From assembly GCA_024409025.1 (NCBI GenBank), contig JAKSUM010000046.1, positions 1-8,193 on the forward strand: a stretch of 8,193 nucleotides of DNA, written 5' to 3'. Shown piece after piece: positions 1 to 6,355 of this stretch. The stretch comes from a bacterium (lineage in GTDB: Bacteria; Vulcanimicrobiota; CADAWZ01). The position numbers were made by a program, and so were the translations under genes. The first letter of the stretch is position 1. Each line of letters begins with the position of its first letter. The notes under the pieces are model-generated. The model worked only from the letters and a program-made list of their open reading frames with translations, did no database searches and was not told the DNA's origin.

Positions 1-1
1 A

Positions 2-97
2 ACGGAAAAGAATAAAAAAGGCGAAATGGAGGTCAGAACATTTGATGATCTCACATGTACAGACAAAATACTGCTTTTTGAAAGAGGAGAAGAATAA
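2..97 (+). CDS. mreC: C-terminal end of probable rod-shape protein MreC (partial)
   Basis: Only the last 31 codons lie in the window; the open frame runs in from the left edge to TAA at 95-97. The visible residues include EMEVRTFDDLTCTDKILLF, a short beta-type ending followed by an acidic tail. This is compatible with the end of MreC, the periplasmic scaffold that links MreB and MreD to the elongation synthases. The piece is too short to identify by itself. The call rests mainly on the order: mreD begins directly after its stop codon and a PBP2 gene follows, which is the conserved mreC-mreD-mrdA arrangement. The region just before the stop also carries the mreD ribosome binding site (GAGGAGA, 84-90). 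Another envelope protein is possible. Confidence 0.6.
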   Translation, partial: TEKNKKGEMEVRTFDDLTCTDKILLFERGEE

Positions 98-598
98 TTG
101 AAAAGCCGTGCCGCGATAATATATCTGACAGTCATCGCCTTGGTCTTTGCCATAATTCAGGCTGATTTTATGCCGGCATTTTACTTTTACGGAACCGGTC
201 CGGATTTTCTTCTGCTTCTTTGCGTATGCACAGGCTTCTGCACGGAAGGAGGATTCGGCCATGCCGCAGCATTGGCAGCGGCAGCCGGAATAATCGCAGG
301 CGCATTCTCCTCTATATCGCCAGCCTATTTCATAATTCTTTTTGAGACATGCGCCCTGCTCTCATACAGATTGGGCAAAAAGCGCGTATCAAAGACGGCT
401 ATGCTTCTTCTGTCAGGGGCATCGGCATCTGCAATATCGGCTCTATTCTCATTCTTATTTCTGTACGCATCAGGAGATCCCCAATCAGCCAATGAAGCCC
501 TAAGGATGATAGTGCCTTATACCGTCTGCAACATGCTGTTCATATGGCCTATCCATATGATACCGAGGTCATTCGCAGGCCGCAAGAGCCTATCATAA
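98..598 (+). CDS. mreD: rod shape-determining membrane protein MreD
   Basis: MreD is the integral inner-membrane member of the MreBCD elongation complex that helps position lateral-wall synthesis. The 166-aa product has the usual length and is almost wholly hydrophobic, with about five membrane segments (roughly residues 7-24, 35-50, 54-72, 76-92 and 101-125, plus a further stretch near 138-152). Two family-like features are the PDFLLLL stretch near residue 35 and the Gly/Ala-rich helix around residues 52-70. The start is TTG at 98, directly after the upstream stop. It is supported by GAGGAGA at 84-90, seven bases upstream. MreD proteins diverge strongly, so the identification leans on topology, length and the position between a probable mreC and mrdA. 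Stop-to-start spacing to mrdA is 9 bases, indicating one transcript. Confidence 0.85.
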   Translation: MKSRAAIIYLTVIALVFAIIQADFMPAFYFYGTGPDFLLLLCVCTGFCTEGGFGHAAALAAAAGIIAGAFSSISPAYFIILFETCALLSYRLGKKRVSKTAMLLLSGASASAISALFSFLFLYASGDPQSANEALRMIVPYTVCNMLFIWPIHMIPRSFAGRKSLS

Positions 599-607
599 AA
601 CAAAAAA

Positions 608-2278
608 ATGCATAAAGAAAAAATACCGCATCTTTACATAATGCTTACAGTCTGCTTTATGATTCTTGCCGGAAGGCTTTGGCTTCTTCAGTTCGCAGAG
701 CTGGAAAAATATTCAAAACTGGCAGACGACAATACAATCAGAGAGATTCCGATGCAGGCTGAAAGAGGCCAGATAATATCAGGAGACGGGGAAATACTTG
801 CAAGGAACGCAATATATTTCAAGCTCAGTCTTCTTAGCATAGAAATAGAGCATTCTGCAGACGTTATAGACAAAATTTCGGAAATCATACAGCTGACAGA
901 CAAAGACAGGAAAAGGATAAAGGATAAGATAAGCGAAAATCCTCTTGATCCTGTTCCCGTAAAGGATATGCTTGATTACGGGACATTCTGCAGGCTGGCT
1001 GAAATAAAATCAGACTATCCGGGAATCATGCTCGAAGCCCAACCTGTCCGAGAGTATCCTTTTGGAGAATCGTCGTGTCACATGATAGGATATGACGGTC
1101 CTGTAACGGAAGAGGAGATAAAGCTCTCGGGAAAAGAATACTCAACCGGAGATTTTACAGGCAAAGACGGTCTTGAAAAAAGCTATGACAAGCAGCTTAG
1201 AGGCAAAAAAGGAGCGGCAAGAGTCAGGGTAAATGCAGCAGGGCATCTTATGGATCTTGCCGGCACCTCATATCCCGTGCAGGGAGCGTCAATATACACG
1301 ACAATAGACACAAGGATACAGAAAGCTGCCGAGAGCGCCATAAAGGATGCCGCCGAAGAGATTGAAAGAATCAATGGCGAGAAAACCGGAGCAGCAGCCG
1401 TCGTGATAAATGCCCAAACAGGCGCGGTTCTGGCAATGGCAAGCTATCCGGCATATGATCCGAATAAATTTGCAAGAGGAATTTCCCAAAAGGATTATGA
1501 CAGCATAATTGAAAATCCGGCAAATCCTCTTCTAAACCGCCCTATACATGGCGCATACCCATGTGCGTCTACCTTCAAAATCATCACGTCAGCAGCGGCC
1601 ATGCAGGAAGGCATAATAACGGAAAACGACTATTTCTATTGCGGAGGAGCATACGATCTGCAGGGACACATATTCAACTGCTTCAACAAGGCCGGACATG
1701 GAGGCATCTCATTTTATGAAGCGATAGCCCATTCCTGCGACGTTGTCTTTTACAGGATTGCCGTAAAATTCCCCATAAAAAAATTTTTAAAATACATATC
1801 GGCATTCGGAATAGGCAGCCGGACCGGAATAGACCTTCCGAGCGAAAACAGGGGGAATCTGCCCAGTGAAGAATGGAAGATGAAGACATATGGAGAGGAA
1901 TGGTATCCCGGCGATACGGTTAATCTCTCAATAGGTCAAGGATTTGTCGAGGTCACGCCCCTTCAGACTGCAAGATTCACGATGGCGGCGGCAAACGGAG
2001 GCTATCTGTATAAGCCTTATATAGTGAAAAAGATATATTCATCAGAAGGGCTTGAGATAAGAAAGCCGGTATGCGAAAGAAAGCTTCCAATAGACGGAAG
2101 ACACTTGAGCGCTGTCAGGGAAGGCATGAGACAGGCAGTAGAATACGGTACGGCAAAAAGAGCCGCATCCAGATATGTATCCATAGCCGGAAAGACCGGC
2201 ACTGCCGAAAATTTTCCTACCCCAGAAAACATTTGCCCCCTACGAAGCCCCAGAAACAGTAGTGACGATAATACTTGA
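608..2278 (+). CDS. mrdA: penicillin-binding protein 2, elongation transpeptidase (C-terminus frameshifted)
   Basis: This is the class B transpeptidase that cross-links peptidoglycan during cell elongation with RodA and MreCD. It has a short cytoplasmic N-terminus, one membrane helix (about residues 9-29), a pedestal/dimerisation domain beginning AERGQI near residue 51, and a transpeptidase domain from about 225. The catalytic motifs are all present: STFK (nucleophile Ser321, Lys324), SCD (376-378), SIGQG (441-445) and KTGTA (529-533). The pedestal motif reads RGQIISGDGEILA where the family usually has RGxIxDRNGxxLA. The frame leaves homology after KTGTAEN: the last ~20 residues are unrelated, and the normal tail (FAPYEAPE...) continues in the +1 frame to 2357. 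The start ATG at 608 has no clear Shine-Dalgarno sequence, only an A-rich run, so translation may be coupled to mreD. The family call is firm; whether this exact product is made is doubtful. Confidence 0.88.
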   Translation: MHKEKIPHLYIMLTVCFMILAGRLWLLQFAELEKYSKLADDNTIREIPMQAERGQIISGDGEILARNAIYFKLSLLSIEIEHSADVIDKISEIIQLTDKDRKRIKDKISENPLDPVPVKDMLDYGTFCRLAEIKSDYPGIMLEAQPVREYPFGESSCHMIGYDGPVTEEEIKLSGKEYSTGDFTGKDGLEKSYDKQLRGKKGAARVRVNAAGHLMDLAGTSYPVQGASIYTTIDTRIQKAAESAIKDAAEEIERINGEKTGAAAVVINAQTGAVLAMASYPAYDPNKFARGISQKDYDSIIENPANPLLNRPIHGAYPCASTFKIITSAAAMQEGIITENDYFYCGGAYDLQGHIFNCFNKAGHGGISFYEAIAHSCDVVFYRIAVKFPIKKFLKYISAFGIGSRTGIDLPSENRGNLPSEEWKMKTYGEEWYPGDTVNLSIGQGFVEVTPLQTARFTMAAANGGYLYKPYIVKKIYSSEGLEIRKPVCERKLPIDGRHLSAVREGMRQAVEYGTAKRAASRYVSIAGKTGTAENFPTPENICPLRSPRNSSDDNT

Positions 2279-2357
2279 AAAATCAGGAGGCTACGGCGGA
2301 GAATACTCTGCCGTAGCAGCAAGAAAAATATATGATTCCATATATGGAAGAGAATAA
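2232..2357 (+). pseudogene. mrdA: out-of-frame C-terminal remnant of PBP2
   Basis: In the frame one base ahead of the mrdA reading frame, codons from 2232 give FAPYEAPETVVTIILEKSGG and continue through YGGEYSAVAARKIYDSIYGRE to a double stop (TAATAA, 2355-2360). This is the typical end of PBP2: the F-A-P-Y-E strand, the hydrophobic beta strand ending in E-(K/N)-x-G-G, and the final helix. It has no start codon or ribosome site of its own and cannot be a separate gene. Between the KTGTAE motif and FAPYE the usual His-Ala-Trp-Phe stretch is missing in both frames, so bases appear to be lost here, not just one base inserted. With this piece the mrdA coding region would be 608-2357. Confidence 0.8.
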
Positions 2358-2379
2358 TAAAGAAAAGGTGTGTAAAAAC

Positions 2380-3657
2380 ATGGAAAGCAACATAATGGAC
2401 GAACTCAGATGGAGAGGCCTTATTGCCCAGACCACTGCAGAGGAAGAGCTGCATGAAAAGCTCGGAAAGGAAAAGATATCATGCTACTGCGGATTTGACC
2501 CTTCCGCATCATCACTTCATGTCGGCAATTTTCTTGCAATAATGCTTCTTGCCCATTTTCAGAGAGCAGGACACAGGCCTATAGCCCTTGTCGGAGGAGC
2601 CACAGGAATGATAGGCGACCCGAGCGGAAAATCAAAAGAGAGAAACCTTCTTAATGCGGAGACAGTCGCCCATAATGCCGAATGCATAAAAAAACAGCTC
2701 TCAAAATTCCTCAAATTTGACGACTCGCCTTCAGGAGCCGTGCTTGTAAACAACTACGACTGGATGAAGGATTACACATATCTTAATTTCCTCAGGGACA
2801 TAGGCAGATATTTCAGAATAGGCGACATGCTTGCAAAGGAAAGCGTCAAGAACAGGATGGCCAGAGAAGAAGGCATATCATACACTGAATTCAGCTATCA
2901 GATACTTCAGGCATATGACTTTATGAAGCTCAACGAGGAATTCGGCTGCATACTCGAACTGGGCGGCAACGATCAGTGGGGAAATATAACTGCAGGCACC
3001 GAGCTTATAAGAAGAGTAAAAGGCTCAAACGCATACGGCCTTACAAATCCCCTTATAACAGGAGCAGACGGAAATAAGCTTGGAAAGACTGTCGCAGGAG
3101 CAGTATGGCTTGACAGGGAAAGAACCTCGCCATTCTCATTCTACCAGTTCTGGCTCAGGACAGACGACAGGGACGCCGTCAGATATCTGAAGCTTTTCAC
3201 ATTCCTTGAGAAGGAGGAAATAGAAGCCCTCGCAAAAAGCCTCGAGGAGAATCCCGAAAAAAGAGAGGCTCAGAAAAAGCTTGCATGGGAGCTCACAGCC
3301 GCAGTTCACGGGAAAGAGGATGCGGACAAGGCGGTCGCAGCCTCAGAAGTCCTTTTCGGAGGCGAAATCATTAACTTCACTGACAGCATGATTCAGGAAG
3401 TATTTTCGGAAGTCCCGACATCCCAGTCTTCAAGAGAAGTTCTCGGAACAATAAAGCTTACCGATCTGATAGCCTCCTCCGGAATAGCCGCATCAAAAGG
3501 AGCCGCAAGAAAGCTCATACAGCAGGGCGGCATCTATGTAAACAACAAAAGGGAATCAGCCTCGGACAGAATCATATCAAAAGAGGATCTTGCATCTGAA
3601 AATTACATAGTAATAAGAAGCGGCAAGAAAAATTATAGACTCATAAGATTCGAATAA
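2380..3657 (+). CDS. tyrS: tyrosine--tRNA ligase
   Basis: This cytoplasmic class I aminoacyl-tRNA synthetase activates tyrosine with ATP and charges tRNA-Tyr. The 425-aa length is normal for the bacterial TyrS family. Visible marks are CGFDPSASSLHVGN at residues 37-50 (the HIGH-type motif, here HVGN), ALVGGATGMIGDPSGKSKER at 69-88, YQILQAYDF at 173-181 and GGNDQWGN at 195-202 for tyrosine and ATP binding. KLGKT at 233-237 is the KMSKS-type loop. A C-terminal S4-like tRNA-binding domain spans about 358-425 (GAARKLIQQGGIYVNN). The start at 2380 is chosen over an in-frame ATG at 2332. AAAGGTG lies nine bases upstream, the family N-terminus aligns from here, and the earlier start would overlap the mrdA tail. 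It follows mrdA by 22 bases and is probably co-transcribed with it. Confidence 0.97.
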   Translation: MESNIMDELRWRGLIAQTTAEEELHEKLGKEKISCYCGFDPSASSLHVGNFLAIMLLAHFQRAGHRPIALVGGATGMIGDPSGKSKERNLLNAETVAHNAECIKKQLSKFLKFDDSPSGAVLVNNYDWMKDYTYLNFLRDIGRYFRIGDMLAKESVKNRMAREEGISYTEFSYQILQAYDFMKLNEEFGCILELGGNDQWGNITAGTELIRRVKGSNAYGLTNPLITGADGNKLGKTVAGAVWLDRERTSPFSFYQFWLRTDDRDAVRYLKLFTFLEKEEIEALAKSLEENPEKREAQKKLAWELTAAVHGKEDADKAVAASEVLFGGEIINFTDSMIQEVFSEVPTSQSSREVLGTIKLTDLIASSGIAASKGAARKLIQQGGIYVNNKRESASDRIISKEDLASENYIVIRSGKKNYRLIRFE

Positions 3658-3669
3658 TAAGAAATTTTG

Positions 3670-3678
3670 TGCTATAAT
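3670..3678 (+). promoter_or_regulatory. extended -10 promoter for the pseudopilin gene
   Basis: TGCTATAAT at 3670-3678 is a perfect extended -10 element (TGn followed by TATAAT) lying in the 48-base gap after tyrS. Only a poor -35 match (TTCGAA, 3649-3654, 18-base spacing) is present, which is typical for extended -10 promoters. Transcription would start near 3685, giving a leader of about 20 bases that carries AAGGGAGGG (3693-3701), four bases before the ATG at 3706. This suggests the pilin-like gene is expressed independently of tyrS. Confidence 0.6.
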
Positions 3679-3705
3679 TACAAAAAATATTAAAGGGAGG
3701 GATTT

Positions 3706-4365
3706 ATGAAGAAAATACATAAGAGCGGATTCACGATGATTGAGCTCATGGTCGTTATAGCCCTGATTGGCATTCTTGCGGGAGTCGGCATAAACGGCTT
3801 TGCTGACGGCAAGGCAAGACATGAATGCGAGTTTGAGGCAGGAAGAATAAGAGACTTTTTAAATGAAGGAAACTCCCAGTCCGCAAAGATCAGCCAGCCG
3901 ATTCCGCTTCAGGTGGCAGACAAAAGCGAAGACCCAAAGATACATTCATACATTCTGGAAGCCTCAAAGACAAGCGACGGAGTCACCTTCTGGTCAGGAA
4001 TAAAGCAGGGTACCGCCCACAGCTGTCCCCTTGGCAATGTAGACAGCTGTGAGCTGCTCACCTACCCTGCAACAGATCAGCTTATGAGCAGTACGCTTAC
4101 ACTAAACACAGCGCTTACAAAAATAGACGAAAAAACTCATCCTCATCTTGTACTCAGAGGAAGAAAACCCCCCTATGTTTCAAGTACAGGGGATATAAAG
4201 GAAACAGGCGGTGAAACAGACAGAATGCCTGTAATAAGAATCAGGAAAGGCCGCTATACAGCCCTTATCGCGCCTAAGACAGGCGGAAGCATAGCAATGT
4301 ATATGGTAAAGACGGATAATAGCGGAACCCCTCCAGCAGGAGCAAAATATTTCACAATAAAATAA
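3706..4365 (+). CDS. type IV pilin-like / general secretion pseudopilin
   Basis: The 219-aa product begins with a class III signal peptide: a short basic leader (MKKIHKSG), then FTMIELMVVIALIGILAGVG. Prepilin peptidase would cut between Gly8 and Phe9 and N-methylate the Phe; Glu13 is the conserved Glu5 of the mature protein. The hydrophobic helix (9-32) would anchor it in the inner membrane and pack into a pilus or pseudopilus. The rest is a polar globular head with three cysteines (41, 107, 115); 107 and 115 could form a disulphide loop. The general layout resembles FimT/GspH minor pilins, but I cannot place it in a subfamily. A strong ribosome site (AAGGGAGGG) and its own promoter precede it and a strong terminator follows, so it is a single-gene unit. 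No prepilin peptidase, ATPase or secretin gene is in the window. Confidence 0.85.
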   Translation: MKKIHKSGFTMIELMVVIALIGILAGVGINGFADGKARHECEFEAGRIRDFLNEGNSQSAKISQPIPLQVADKSEDPKIHSYILEASKTSDGVTFWSGIKQGTAHSCPLGNVDSCELLTYPATDQLMSSTLTLNTALTKIDEKTHPHLVLRGRKPPYVSSTGDIKETGGETDRMPVIRIRKGRYTALIAPKTGGSIAMYMVKTDNSGTPPAGAKYFTIK

Positions 4366-4399
4366 AAAAAAGAGGCTTGGAAAACAAGCCTCTTTTTTT
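4366..4399. terminator. bidirectional intrinsic terminator between convergent genes
   Basis: A perfect 9-bp stem (AGAGGCTTG, 4371-4379, with CAAGCCTCT, 4385-4393) encloses the loop GAAAA. An A-run on the left (4366-4370) and a T-run on the right (4393-4399) extend the hairpin and provide U-tracts in both directions. It starts directly after the pilin stop (4365) and ends nine bases before the stop of the minus-strand gene (4408), so it can serve both. Confidence 0.92.
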
Positions 4400-4407
4400 A
4401 TCTTAAA

Positions 4408-5118
4408 TTATCTGCCGCCACAAATGGCTCCACACCAGCCCATAAATATTCTTTCCTGCATTCCGTACTGATGCTGCATAACCTGCATCTGAATCTCATA
4501 TATGGCATTCTGAGTTTCCTGAATCATCTCCAGCATCTTTGCCCAATGCTTCTCAAGCTCCTGCTCAATAGCCATCATTGTTTCCTGAAACTGCTGATTG
4601 GCAAGCTCCATCTGCTTAAGAGCCTCAAGCTGCTCCTCGTATGTCATACCCTGGAACGGGGATGCACCCTGAGAAGCTGAAGCTCCGCCAGTCTCTGAGG
4701 TCTCGCTTCCAAGGCCTGCTCCGGGCATTCCGTCTTCCATGGAAGGACAGCCTGATTCTCCCTCAGCCTCTTCAGACTCTCCAGCCTGTCCGGCAGCTGG
4801 GGCTGCGCCTTCGGTCTTACCGTTCTGCTGAGTACCTTCGGTCTTACCTGCATTGCCAGACTGAGCCGTTTCTTCAGTTCCTTCGGTCTTGCCGTTCTGC
4901 TGGGTTCCCTCAGTCTTGCCGGCATTACCGGCCTTGCCTGCCTCTTCCGTCTGTCCGGGCTGAGACGAAATGAATACCTCGTCAGCAGCCTGAGTCTGAG
5001 TTTCCTCTGTCTGAGTCTTGGAAACTCCTTCCTTCTGCATTCCTACATGCTGGGCGTTCCTGACAAAGTCAGCATTGCTGATATTAGTGATGCCTGGATT
5101 CATAGGTCCGATTGTCAT
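4408..5118 (-). CDS. unrecognised repeat-bearing coiled-coil protein
   Basis: I do not recognise this 236-aa protein. It has no signal peptide or membrane segment. Residues 1-50 form a polar N-terminus (MTIGPMNPGITNISNADF...). Residues 52-150 are low-complexity, rich in Gly, Glu, Thr, Gln and Ala, with two near-identical copies of GNAGKTEGTQQNGKTEG (64-80 and 88-104). Residues about 158-222 are a Gln/Glu/Met-rich helix likely to form a coiled coil (EEQLEALKQMELANQQF...). The tail ends GWCGAICGGR with cysteines at 229 and 233. The start at 5118 is preferred over an in-frame start at 5145, since GGAGG (5128-5132) lies nine bases before it. A plausible promoter lies upstream and a strong terminator downstream, so it looks like a single-gene unit. 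A structural, secreted or scaffold role is possible, but nothing in the sequence settles it. Confidence 0.75.
   Translation of the reverse strand: MTIGPMNPGITNISNADFVRNAQHVGMQKEGVSKTQTEETQTQAADEVFISSQPGQTEEAGKAGNAGKTEGTQQNGKTEGTEETAQSGNAGKTEGTQQNGKTEGAAPAAGQAGESEEAEGESGCPSMEDGMPGAGLGSETSETGGASASQGASPFQGMTYEEQLEALKQMELANQQFQETMMAIEQELEKHWAKMLEMIQETQNAIYEIQMQVMQHQYGMQERIFMGWCGAICGGR
4807..4929 (-). repeat. two-copy coding repeat, 72-base period
   Basis: Two 51-base units (4879-4929 and 4807-4857) encode the same 17 residues, GNAGKTEGTQQNGKTEG. Their starts are 72 bases apart, separated by seven linker codons. Within each unit the GKTEG core itself occurs twice. The two DNA copies differ mainly at third codon positions, so the duplication is not recent or the peptide is under selection. 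It lies in the low-complexity linker of the coiled-coil protein. Confidence 0.85.
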
Positions 5119-5170
5119 TAGTATAAACCTCCGCATTATATGCAAAAAATTGCTATATTATCCTATTAAA

Positions 5171-5199
5171 ATTATATAACCTTTCACAAAAAAAGTAAA
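5171..5199 (-). promoter_or_regulatory. candidate sigma-70-type promoter for the coiled-coil protein
   Basis: On the minus strand, TTTACT (5194-5199) and TATAAT (5171-5176) are separated by 17 bases. The -10 is perfect and the -35 matches four of six consensus positions. Transcription would start near 5164, about 45 bases before the ATG at 5118. The gap is very AT-rich and a second TATAAT occurs at 5135-5140 without a good -35, so the choice is tentative. Confidence 0.5.
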
Positions 5200-5221
5200 T
5201 TATTTTATTGTGAACAAATTG

Positions 5222-6355
5222 TTAATCCTTCCCTAACATGCTCTCAGCCATGGCCATTGCACCGCCCGGCTTTCCAAGCCTGCGCTTTCCTTCAGCAGAC
5301 ATGGCCTCATATTTTTCCGAATCACCCATTATAGAAAGAATCTCCGAAGCGACAGCGTCAGAATCCTTGCGTACGACGGAAACGGCATCTCCAAGAAGCC
5401 CCTTCTGCCTCATCCTGTACCATCCCATTTTGTCATCCGCGATGGAATCAACTGCAACTACAGGCTTTCCACGACCTGCCTCCTGTTCATTTGTCGTTCC
5501 GGCCTGCCCTATAACGACAGAGCACGCTCTTAGAAGATCAGGCATTCCTGAATTATGGAAAACAATCTCGGCAGATCCATTCCTCATGGAATTTCTGTCC
5601 CTGTCAAAGCTCCATCCTGAGGCTTCGGCAAGAGCGGACGGGGAAATTGAAGGAGGTATTACCGAAGCATAGACGCCTCCAATCTCAGCAGTAAGCCTTT
5701 CCACAGCTCCGGCAATCACCGGAATATCAAGAATAGCGCTTTTTCTGCTTCCGGGAAGAACAGCGACAAGAGGCCCTTCCCTTCCCTCAAGAAAATCAAT
5801 GCCTTCAGGCTCAAGACAGTCCATCATGGCATTTCCCGCAAATACCGCATTTTTTACTCCGCTTTTAAACAGGGATTCAGCCGTATGGGCGTCACGCAGA
5901 AAAACCTTTTCAAAGCATGACTTCATAATATGCTTCTCAAAAGCGTTATGAGGGGAAACATAATCGGATTTTGCCGTGGCTATCATTATCTTTCTCGTCC
6001 TTCCTCCGAAGAGGGCGGCAAGAAGGGCAGGATAGATATCGCCAACGGTCGCAATCGCTCCGACCTTTCCAGAAAATTCCCTTATTATGGAAATCTGCTT
6101 AATGGTCAGGCCTGCAAGACCGCTTTTAAAATCATTTATGAGATTTCCGAGATTTCCTGGAATTACCCCTCCTGAAGGCATGGCCTCCCTTGTTCCCAAA
6201 ATCTCACATTTCACAGATTCATACGAAGCTCCGCTTCCCACAATAGGAACGGCATATATTAAAGATTCCGAATCTATTCTTTTCAAAGCCCTTATAATGC
6301 TGAGGGTAATTGAATCCTCTCCAAGACCATTGCTTATAAAAAGATACTTATTCAA
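5222..6355 (-). CDS. lipid-A-disaccharide synthase-related glycosyltransferase-like protein
   Basis: This 377-aa protein has the two-Rossmann-domain (GT-B) plan of LpxB but is not LpxB itself. It resembles the 'lipid-A-disaccharide synthase-related' family (TIGR03492-like), whose reaction is not known to me. Visible motifs are GLGED near the N-terminus (11-14), GDIYPALLAALFGG (105-118), FLRDAHTAESLFKSGV (152-167), AGNAMMD (173-179), the LPGSR loop (200-204) and the GQAGTTNEQEAG segment (283-294). The last corresponds to the UDP-binding ASGTATLE region of LpxB. The start is TTG at 6355, backed by GGAGG (6363-6367) seven bases upstream. It overlaps the preceding stop by four bases (TTGA), so translation is probably coupled to the phosphoesterase. 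It is the last gene of the run begun by lpxB. No clear hairpin terminator follows it. Confidence 0.82.
   Translation of the reverse strand: MNKYLFISNGLGEDSITLSIIRALKRIDSESLIYAVPIVGSGASYESVKCEILGTREAMPSGGVIPGNLGNLINDFKSGLAGLTIKQISIIREFSGKVGAIATVGDIYPALLAALFGGRTRKIMIATAKSDYVSPHNAFEKHIMKSCFEKVFLRDAHTAESLFKSGVKNAVFAGNAMMDCLEPEGIDFLEGREGPLVAVLPGSRKSAILDIPVIAGAVERLTAEIGGVYASVIPPSISPSALAEASGWSFDRDRNSMRNGSAEIVFHNSGMPDLLRACSVVIGQAGTTNEQEAGRGKPVVAVDSIADDKMGWYRMRQKGLLGDAVSVVRKDSDAVASEILSIMGDSEKYEAMSAEGKRRLGKPGGAMAMAESMLGKD

Noticed and set aside
2332..2379. Upstream ATG extension of tyrS by 16 codons
   Set aside because: It lies in the mrdA tail region, has no ribosome site and adds residues foreign to TyrS; the ATG at 2380 has AAAGGTG nine bases upstream.
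2017..2454. Minus-strand open frame crossing the mrdA/tyrS junction
   Set aside because: It is antisense to two recognised genes, rich in Phe/Leu/Ser as expected of a shadow, and resembles no protein family.
4807..4929. Possible CRISPR-like array
   Set aside because: There are only two units, in frame within a coding region and diverged at third positions; no cas genes are present.
4641..4973. Plus-strand open frame opposite the coiled-coil gene
   Set aside because: Its Leu/Arg/Ser-rich product is an antisense shadow of the low-complexity repeats; there is no ribosome site.
5135..5140. Second minus-strand TATAAT as promoter of the coiled-coil gene
   Set aside because: No recognisable -35 lies at 16-18 bases, and transcription from it would begin at or inside the ribosome binding site.
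5119..5145. Earlier start for the coiled-coil protein at 5145
   Set aside because: The GGAGG site at 5128-5132 lies inside this extension and is well placed for the ATG at 5118.
5205..5225. Terminator for the lpxB gene run (AACAAATTGTT inverted repeat)
   Set aside because: The stem is only five A/T-rich pairs with no GC core and no proper U-tract, too weak to call.
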